NCBI GenBank assembly: GCA_035547915.1
Contig: DASZTS010000099.1
Span: forward strand, 1-13,913
Length of the DNA stretch: 13,913 nt
Direction: 5' to 3'
Source of the DNA: DASSFG01 sp035547915
GTDB taxonomy: Bacteria > Planctomycetota > Planctomycetia > Pirellulales > JAICIG01
Below are positions 1 through 5,647 of this stretch, in pieces; the stretch's first letter is position 1; the number at the start of each line of letters is the position of its first letter. The position numbers and the translations under genes are program-made. The notes beneath the pieces are model-generated. The model ran no database searches, was not told the DNA's origin, and saw only the letters and a list, made by a program, of their open reading frames with translations.

Positions 1-114
1 TTACAGGTTCGCGCCGCGGCCCTGAGCGACGATGACCGGCTGGTCCGCCATCTTCGAAACCGTCCCGGCTATCCGTTCCTCCGCCGGCCCAGAGTATCCA
101 AACTACCGGTGTAA
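1..114 (+). CDS. Possible C-terminal fragment of an unknown protein
   Basis: Rightward frame 1 is open from the first base of the window to TAA at 112-114, giving 37 residues ending in RRPRVSKLPV. G+C is high at codon positions 1 and 3 and lower at position 2, as expected for coding DNA of this composition. The opposite-strand frame in the same register shows a similar pattern, so composition alone does not decide. No family is recognised. It may equally be non-coding. Confidence 0.25.
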   Translation, partial: LQVRAAALSDDDRLVRHLRNRPGYPFLRRPRVSKLPV

Positions 115-311
115 AACCTCCCGAACTTGGCGTGCACCCCGTCTCGCATGGCACCGCGGAAACCGCGCACGCCAACCAAAGGCTGGACGGGGTTAGGATC
201 GCCAGCCGGCAGCCATATCAAAATGGCTGGTTTGGGGCCTGCTGAGCCCGGTCGGCAGATTGGCCGGTTTTCCGCGCCGACGGACATGAAGCCGTCGGTA
301 TCGCACACAAC
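1..311. other. Left-edge stretch without a secure gene
   Basis: No confident complete gene is visible here. Rightward frame 1 is open from base 1 to a TAA at 112-114 (37 codons, about two thirds ending in G or C) and could be the C-terminus of a gene entering from the left. The opposite strand is also open over 1-102 and ends in a TAA exactly at 1-3, but it has no start except an ATG giving 16 residues. A 40-codon leftward ORF starts at 315 by an ATGA overlap with the stop of the DUF218 gene, and a 79-codon GTG-start ORF starts at 308; both have GGAG at a plausible distance upstream, but neither resembles a known protein. No hairpin terminator for the leftward cluster was seen. Confidence 0.4.
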
Positions 312-1052
312 TCATTTCTCCTGCACCAAAAAGCGCAGCTCTCGTTCATACTCGTCGGGGTCGAATTCGTTAGCCGTAGCGGTATCCTCTCCATGAAGCG
401 CGTCGTATACCAGGTTGCAGAGCGCGCCAGTTAACGCGCGCACTCCCGCTCGGTTCAGCCACCAGTTCGTCTCGGAGTAGCGGTGGTCCGGCATGTCGCG
501 AAACGCCAGCCGCTGGACTTCTCCGGGTTGCATGACGTTCGACGCGACGAACCGCAGGTTCCGGCCGCTGAATCGGCGGCAAAGCACCAGGACGTGCTCA
601 GTGGGGTGTTCCAGGAGCCAAGCCTGGAGCGCATGGGCGATGTGCCACGGTGTTTTGTCGCTTCCAGGCAGAAGGATCACGTCGCGGGACGATACATCGC
701 GACGCGAGAGCTCACGCAGACTCTGCTCTCTGACGGAAGAAACTACGCCCAAGCGAACGAGGCGGGTGGCAGGCCGGTCGATCACCAGGATACGGGAAGC
801 GGTACCACTGTGGTACATCTCGGCAGCCCGATCGAAACGGCAATCCACATCGAGCACCAACACGCAACCGGCTGAGGGCGCCGGATCGTCGATGATGAGG
901 GCGCGGGCGAGCCCGCGTAAGATCGGAGCGTGGGCCGCCGCGACCAGTCCGAACAGTCCGATTATGCCCCATCGCCAACGGCGATGCCTGGTTCGCTTTT
1001 CGGCGCTGGGCGGTGCAGGCCGACCCTGCGCCGCCGTAAGTGATGGGGCCAT
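312..1052 (-). CDS. YdcF/ElyC-like (DUF218) membrane protein
   Basis: This 246-residue protein resembles the DUF218 (YdcF/SanA/ElyC) family. After a basic N-terminus (KRTRHRRWRW, 19-28) there is one membrane segment at about 29-46. The DUF218-like domain follows: a hydrophobic strand GCVLVLD (62-68), FDRAAEMYHSG (73-83), a strand RILVIDR (87-93), ILLPGSDKTPWHIAHALQ (126-143), the strand HVLVLCRRFSG (153-163) and, near the end, SETNWWLNRAGVRAL (193-207), matching the NWW-x-R-x-G motif of EPS-locus members. A charged tail of about 25 residues follows. ElyC/SanA proteins influence envelope integrity; the biochemical activity of this branch is unsettled. It lies 20 bases after the OPX gene on the same strand, so it is probably the last gene of that cluster. 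AAAGG lies directly against the ATG, an unusually close ribosome site, and no other in-frame start is convincing. Confidence 0.75.
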   Translation of the reverse strand: MAPSLTAAQGRPAPPSAEKRTRHRRWRWGIIGLFGLVAAAHAPILRGLARALIIDDPAPSAGCVLVLDVDCRFDRAAEMYHSGTASRILVIDRPATRLVRLGVVSSVREQSLRELSRRDVSSRDVILLPGSDKTPWHIAHALQAWLLEHPTEHVLVLCRRFSGRNLRFVASNVMQPGEVQRLAFRDMPDHRYSETNWWLNRAGVRALTGALCNLVYDALHGEDTATANEFDPDEYERELRFLVQEK

Positions 1053-1072
1053 CCTTTCATTGTATATCAGAT

Positions 1073-2500
1073 TTACTGGGGCGGCGCCACAGCCGGGCTA
1101 CTGACGACCGCTGATGTATTCGGCTGAGCCAATTTAATAATGTTAAACACAGTCGTTGTATTCCCTAAAGTGACTGTCTGCAGAACGAAACGGGTGACGG
1201 CTTGGCCGCGGGTTTCCTGCAAGACCAAAACGTCGCCCGCTTGCACCATAATTCTTTCTCGTGGGTCACGGAGGGCGCGGCGCAGGTCGACGACGATGGC
1301 AACCTGACCGCCGTTAGGTGTGCGCCGCAGCACCGTGAGCAGAGTCGGCGACGGATTACCGAACGCGGGCTGCACCAAAATACCGCTCAGATTGTTGCCG
1401 CCAAACCCACCGTTGATGAACGAACCGCTAACTTTCATGACCGCCTCGACCACGTCCAGATCGTAGTCGCGCGGCAGCACCTGTTCGCCGGACGGCAATA
1501 GTCCACCAGTGTAATAAACTTCCATCGCTCGGCTTTCTAGGAACACGACGTCCCCGTCATCCAAGATGACGTCCTCCGGCTTGAACGACAGCGGCCAGCC
1601 AGGCACCACGCGCGTCGAAATCTGAATCACGCGAGGCCAACGGCTTTCACCTGCTAGCGGATCTTGCCCCGGCGCAAGGTTCTCCAGCGATGTTTCCACC
1701 GCGGTGTTCCCCTTGGCGTTTTTGAAAATGATGATCCGATCGTACACGTCGAGACCCGGTAGACCGCCGGATGCGGTCAGGGCCGAAAGCACGTCGTTTT
1801 CGTAGGCCCGTAGGGTGACGTTTTGCCCGACGCCGCGCTTAGTTGACGAGATCGCCAAATAGCCACTGGGCGTGATGTTGAACCCACCGAGTTCCTGACG
1901 GATGACCCGGACGCGCGTCTGACGCGGCTGCATCAGGCCGACAATGATCCGTTCGCGACCCGGCCGAATGATTCCCTTGTCGATGTAGGCCTTACGGATC
2001 GCATCCGTGGCCTCCGTCATACTCTTGCCCGACAGGGGAAGCGGATCGATCATGGGCAGCGCGACGGTCCCGTCGTCCCGAATTGGCATGGGAAAGCCGA
2101 GCACAGGCGGTATGCCAGTGCTCGTTCCGCTGCGCGGATCGAGTTCCGAGGGAAAATAGACAGGCGGATCCTTGACCGGCTGGTCGGGTGTCGCGACCGG
2201 CAAAACGCCCTCGATGTAGATCCCTAGCACGTCGTTGGAGGCCAATCGATAGACCTTCGGACGTGGCTGGCCGAGCAGCGACAAGGGAAGCGTATGCAAC
2301 GATTCGCGCGGCGGACCCGCATTTAAGATCTCCGGTGGAACCAGGCGCACCGGTATGCCGTTCGCCAAAGGATTGGTCAGCGCCGCACAACCGCTGGCGA
2401 CGGCGCAGAGCAAGGCCGCGGCAAGTAAGCTAAGCGGTCGAAGACGCCAGCGCATCGCGCGTTTTCCGGGTTGATGTGATCTTCTATTACTTCTAGGCAT
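1073..2500 (-). CDS. Polysaccharide export outer-membrane lipoprotein (Wza/OPX family)
   Basis: The product forms the outer-membrane export channel component of EPS or capsule systems. With the ATG at 2500 it has 475 residues. A basic N-terminus and hydrophobic stretch lead to a lipobox (AVASGC), giving lipid-modified Cys38. A Poly_export domain follows at about 83-200 (YRLASNDVLGIYIEG near its start, a DGTVALPMIDPLPLSGKS segment, then a helix with AIRKAYID). SLBB-like beta-grasp repeats follow: one from about 225 containing LTASGGLPGLDVYDR, another from about 325 containing YYTGGLLPSGEQVLPRDYDL. An amphipathic C-terminal segment (about 435-455) could be the membrane-crossing helix. Start choice is uncertain. 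A GTG or ATG further upstream (2545, 2512) would overlap or abut the preceding gene. An ATG at 2455, with GGAAAA eight bases ahead, gives a shorter and more typical lipoprotein signal. The gene lies 20 bases after the lipoprotein gene and 20 bases before the DUF218 gene. Confidence 0.9.
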   Translation of the reverse strand: MPRSNRRSHQPGKRAMRWRLRPLSLLAAALLCAVASGCAALTNPLANGIPVRLVPPEILNAGPPRESLHTLPLSLLGQPRPKVYRLASNDVLGIYIEGVLPVATPDQPVKDPPVYFPSELDPRSGTSTGIPPVLGFPMPIRDDGTVALPMIDPLPLSGKSMTEATDAIRKAYIDKGIIRPGRERIIVGLMQPRQTRVRVIRQELGGFNITPSGYLAISSTKRGVGQNVTLRAYENDVLSALTASGGLPGLDVYDRIIIFKNAKGNTAVETSLENLAPGQDPLAGESRWPRVIQISTRVVPGWPLSFKPEDVILDDGDVVFLESRAMEVYYTGGLLPSGEQVLPRDYDLDVVEAVMKVSGSFINGGFGGNNLSGILVQPAFGNPSPTLLTVLRRTPNGGQVAIVVDLRRALRDPRERIMVQAGDVLVLQETRGQAVTRFVLQTVTLGNTTTVFNIIKLAQPNTSAVVSSPAVAPPQ

Positions 2501-2520
2501 AGCTGTACCCATTAATGTCG

Positions 2521-3594
2521 CTATCGGCGATCGGCCGCTGCCCAACGCCGCGACGACGAATACGGCGGTAATGGTCCCCGGGGCGCCGATGCTCGTCGCG
2601 CCGTTGCCCCCGATGTCGAATCAGGTTGTTCGTTCACGAAGACCAGCGAAGCAGGCGAAGATCTGGTCGCGCCGCTCTGCGTGGTCGGCTGGGGTGGCTG
2701 TGCGGCAGCCCCGCTTGCCGAGTCTTCCTCTCGAAGAAGCGCCGGCCCCGTCCTTCCGCTGGCGTTCGGCGGCGAACGCTCCGACGAAGGCTTGGGCAGC
2801 AAATCATCCGATCGCATCGAATCGGGTGGTGGCACAGGTATAGGCATGATCGCGCCGGGGGGTATTGCCTCGGGCGGATTCGCAACCGGTGACGCAGGTT
2901 CGGACAACATGGCACCAGGCCACACCGGTTGCACTCCCGGCGGCGACGTCCCGGGGGGTAAAGTGGTGGGCGGAAGATTGCGAGTGGGCAACGCTCCCGG
3001 CAGCAAACCGAACGGTCGCGTAGCATCGGGCAACTGCGAAGTATCGAAGCCACCGTCGGGCGCACGCGGGGCCACCAATGCCGGGTCTGGCACGGGCGGG
3101 GTAAGGATGGTTACCGGCGTCGGGCCGGTCTGGCGGTTGACGTATATACCTTTAACGCTGGCCACGGGCGTCGACATGGGCACCAAGGCGTATTCACGAG
3201 CGCCGCTGGCTCGGGCCATCGCCGCTCCATGTCGGAAACCGGCAAACCAATCTTGCACCGCCCGCCGGCCTTGGGGGTTGGCGTAGCGGTTCTTCCAGTA
3301 GCAGCGTGGAGGCAAGGGCGGGGGCTGGCCCGTGCCTCCGGCGTCCAAAAAGTCCGTGAATCCGTCGCGGAACCCTTGCGCATAGTCGTCGGAGAACCGC
3401 TTCATCGATTTTTTGTTCTGGATTTTGCTCCACGTCTGTTTGGCCAAGCGACAGTGGCGGTTGTGCGACTTGTGCGCATCAAAATAGTCGCAGTATTGTG
3501 TGGGTTCGACCAGAAACGCGAGCATGAAGTTGTCGCTGACCGTACAGCCGGTAAGCGCCGGGCACAATCCGATCATGAGGAGCAGTCGTTTCAT
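2521..3594 (-). CDS. Planctomycete EPS-locus lipoprotein of unknown function
   Basis: From the ATG at 3594 the product has 357 residues and begins with a compact lipoprotein signal (MKRLLLMIGLCPALTGC), placing the acylated Cys at 17. Residues about 20-135 form a conserved-looking globular part with cysteines at 35, 48 and 98. It contains two similar helical motifs, DYAQGFRDGFTDF (70-82) and DWFAGFRHGAAMA (115-127), separated by PPLPPRCYWKNRYANPQGRR. I recognise this arrangement from proteins encoded beside planctomycete polysaccharide export genes, but no function is established. Residues about 165-350 are low-complexity and rich in Pro, Ala and Ser, suggesting a flexible periplasmic spacer. 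A GTG ten codons upstream (3624) is possible but would lengthen the signal peptide for no reason. It is the first gene of the leftward EPS cluster and is followed after 20 bases by the OPX gene, so the two probably work at the same export site. Confidence 0.8.
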   Translation of the reverse strand: MKRLLLMIGLCPALTGCTVSDNFMLAFLVEPTQYCDYFDAHKSHNRHCRLAKQTWSKIQNKKSMKRFSDDYAQGFRDGFTDFLDAGGTGQPPPLPPRCYWKNRYANPQGRRAVQDWFAGFRHGAAMARASGAREYALVPMSTPVASVKGIYVNRQTGPTPVTILTPPVPDPALVAPRAPDGGFDTSQLPDATRPFGLLPGALPTRNLPPTTLPPGTSPPGVQPVWPGAMLSEPASPVANPPEAIPPGAIMPIPVPPPDSMRSDDLLPKPSSERSPPNASGRTGPALLREEDSASGAAAQPPQPTTQSGATRSSPASLVFVNEQPDSTSGATARRASAPRGPLPPYSSSRRWAAADRR

Positions 3595-3954
3595 GATGCG
3601 AGAGTCTGGGTACACGTTCGACACTCGATTAGATCGGCCGCTACAATCGTCACTGCCATAAAATGCAGATCTTCCCCTAAGGCCGAGCTAGTCGGCCCAA
3701 ACCGCCAAGACAACCATCGTTGACTGCGGTGAGAAAGCGAATCCCATGGGGCAAGGGTGCCAAATAACGGGGTTCCCCAAATCGCTGTCATGACCCCGCT
3801 TATCTACAATGGGGAAACGGCATCCATCCTTATAGCTTGTTGAAAAAGGCCGAGATCAGCGACCCGTCGTGTCCTTTTGTGGGGCGATCGACCGTTGACA
3901 ATCAAAATCTCCTTTTAGTGTGACGACACGCGTTTTCTCGACGGAACCAGTTGC
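3595..3954. other. Divergent intergenic region between lipoprotein and protease-fusion genes
   Basis: This stretch of 360 bases separates two divergent transcription units and should contain both promoters. On the rightward strand a perfect TTGACA lies at 3895-3900, about 55 bases before the ATG at 3955. The best -10 at usable spacing (TAGTGT, 3916-3921, 15-base spacer) is poor, so this is only a weak promoter candidate. A 6-bp inverted repeat with a 5-base loop (GGCCGA/TCGGCC, 3681-3697) has no T-run and could be an operator or chance. No convincing leftward promoter was found. The 66-codon leftward ORF overlapping this region has no family resemblance and was not accepted. Confidence 0.4.
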
Positions 3955-5535
3955 ATGCTGAAGCTCAAAGGGCACAAGCACTCAACATCAACCGTGGCCT
4001 GGCGACTGGCCATTTGGTGCGTATCGGGAGCTTGTTTGGCCGCCGCAGTTTGGTTGGTCATGCGATCGGAGCAGCGGTGGGCCACGGCCCGTCAAGCCCG
4101 GGAGCGATCTTTCCCGGCTCTTGGTCAACCGGTCGTAACGCCGCCCGCCAATGAAGACACTCCGCCGCGCCAAGCGCCAAGTGACGGCGCACTGGCGCCG
4201 AGCGCAAGCACGGCAGTTCAATCGCCTGCTGCACAGCCGGCTGGCGAGGAACGCTCAGAAGCGCAGCCGGTGCCACGCCACCATCGTTTGGGGCCGGAGC
4301 AGGCCGCCGTGCAGATCGCGATGCTCTTCGACTACGGGTGCCAGCAATGCCAGCGAGTGGAGCAGAGCGTGCGGGCATTGATGAAGCGCTTCCCTGCGCG
4401 CGTTTCCCTATCGCTTTGGCACTATCCCCAATCGACGGACTGCAACCACACGCTGAAGTTGAACACGCATCCCACCGCCTGCCAGGCCGCCCGGGCAGCC
4501 GAGGCGGCGGGCATCATCCAGGGCGAGGACGGTTTCTGGAAAATGCATAGTTGGTTATTTCAACGCATGGGTCGCATTTCCGTCGAGGAGCTGCGAGGCG
4601 CTTTGCCTTCTCTTGGTTATGACGATGTCGATCATTTCCTGGACGTCATGAACAGTGCCGAAACCCTCGATAATGTCCTGCGAGACGTATTGGATGCCGC
4701 GACGTTGGGGAACGTCGGCCTGGGAACCGTCGTGATGAATGGTGTTTTGCTCGAAAGCGACGAGGTAGAAGACGCCATGGCACAGGCTGTCCGATACCTC
4801 GAAGGCCAACCGCCGTCGGCCGCGTCGTTCACGGCGGCACCGGCCCCCTCATCAAGTGGACCGTTTTCTCGCGAACTTCTGGCCACCGCTGTTGCGGCGA
4901 CGGTTCAGGTCGTCAATTTGTTGAACGGCGACCAAGGTAGCGGTGTGCTGGTCGGAAAGAGTGGATCGGCGGTGTACGTCCTGACGGCCGATCACCTGCT
5001 GGAGCATAACTACCGCTCGCCGGATGACCAGACATTAACAGAGCCAACTGACCGCTTGGAAATCCGCACATTTGTGGCTCCCGGCGCCGCTGCTGCCATG
5101 TACCGTTCCGTTCAGGTCGTGGCTCGCGCACCGGACGACGATTTGGCAGTGCTCCGTTTTTCCACCCGCCGAGATGTGCCTGCATCTCTGCGGATCTGCC
5201 CTCCCAAGCGGGTACCTGACGAGGGAGGCTTCCCGGCTCTATCGATCGGCTGGAGCCGCGGTGCGCCCATGACCGTGGTCGGAAAAGTCAGCTCTCAAAA
5301 AAGCGTTCGCAAACGATCGAAGCACGCCGCGACACTCGTATGGGAGCTCGATAAACCGTCGAAACCGGGCCAATCCGGGGGACCTCTCGTTGACCGAGAC
5401 GGATATGTAGTGGGCGTGGCCAGCGGCAACAGCGGCGGGCACGGTTATTTTTGCCACACCACATTGATCCATCGTTTACTTGAGCAAAGCGGTCTCGAAT
5501 CGCTATATACGGCGGACTCGAGTAACGAACAATGA
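3955..5535 (+). CDS. Membrane-anchored DsbA-like thioredoxin / trypsin-like serine protease fusion
   Basis: The 526-residue protein has a basic N-terminus, one membrane segment at about 15-36 and a Pro/Ala-rich linker to about 110. Residues 115-285 form a DsbA-like thioredoxin domain with CQQC (Cys129, Cys132) after the strand IAMLFDYG. A second cysteine pair, Cys163 (TDCNH) and Cys176 (HPTACQAARAAEAAG), resembles the four-cysteine DsbA type found with VKOR enzymes. The site normally holding the cis-proline reads GLGTVVMNG, with Gly257 there instead. Residues about 312-510 are a trypsin-like (Trypsin_2) domain: QGSGVLV (327-333), His347 in LTADHLL, Asp396 in DDDLAVLRF and Ser474 in GQSGGPL complete the triad. 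The topology predicts both domains outside the cytoplasmic membrane. A redox or folding role coupled to proteolysis is inference. The gene stands alone, divergent from the EPS lipoprotein cluster and converging on the ligase gene. The start is the only ATG ahead of the membrane segment; its ribosome site is weak (GGA). Confidence 0.85.
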   Translation: MLKLKGHKHSTSTVAWRLAIWCVSGACLAAAVWLVMRSEQRWATARQARERSFPALGQPVVTPPANEDTPPRQAPSDGALAPSASTAVQSPAAQPAGEERSEAQPVPRHHRLGPEQAAVQIAMLFDYGCQQCQRVEQSVRALMKRFPARVSLSLWHYPQSTDCNHTLKLNTHPTACQAARAAEAAGIIQGEDGFWKMHSWLFQRMGRISVEELRGALPSLGYDDVDHFLDVMNSAETLDNVLRDVLDAATLGNVGLGTVVMNGVLLESDEVEDAMAQAVRYLEGQPPSAASFTAAPAPSSSGPFSRELLATAVAATVQVVNLLNGDQGSGVLVGKSGSAVYVLTADHLLEHNYRSPDDQTLTEPTDRLEIRTFVAPGAAAAMYRSVQVVARAPDDDLAVLRFSTRRDVPASLRICPPKRVPDEGGFPALSIGWSRGAPMTVVGKVSSQKSVRKRSKHAATLVWELDKPSKPGQSGGPLVDRDGYVVGVASGNSGGHGYFCHTTLIHRLLEQSGLESLYTADSSNEQ

Positions 5536-5647
5536 GCCGCGGTGTTACCGAACAGCCAGCGCAATTCAGTCTCGCGTTATTTCCTGGGCGGACGATGCGC
5601 TTGCTGCTCCGCTGAGGCGTCACTAACGGGCGAGAGATTGCTACGGG

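Noticed and set aside
69..315. Two leftward ORFs just after the DUF218 gene (GTG start at 308, and ATGA-overlapping ATG at 315)
   Set aside because: GGAG is plausibly placed, but the translations (79 and 40 residues) overlap in different frames, show no signal peptide or domain, and only one could be real. Not enough to call either.
493..1104. A 203-codon rightward ORF opposite the DUF218 gene
   Set aside because: Arg/Ser-rich translation without family resemblance; the opposite strand encodes a recognisable domain.
2681..3286. A 201-codon rightward ORF opposite the lipoprotein gene
   Set aside because: The Gly-rich translation is the mirror of the Pro/Ala-rich sense protein. The sense gene has a lipoprotein signal and operon position.
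3751..3772. GGCACC...TTGCCCC on the leftward strand, resembling a sigma54 promoter
   Set aside because: The spacing between the GG and GC elements is about 7 bases, not the required 10.
3831..3850. AGCTTGTTGAAAAAGG, which recalls ends of some insertion sequences
   Set aside because: No partner inverted repeat or transposase remnant is visible nearby, so it is too short to interpret.
5536..5647. Convergent gap searched for a shared terminator
   Set aside because: No stable hairpin with a T-run was found by eye in these 112 bases.
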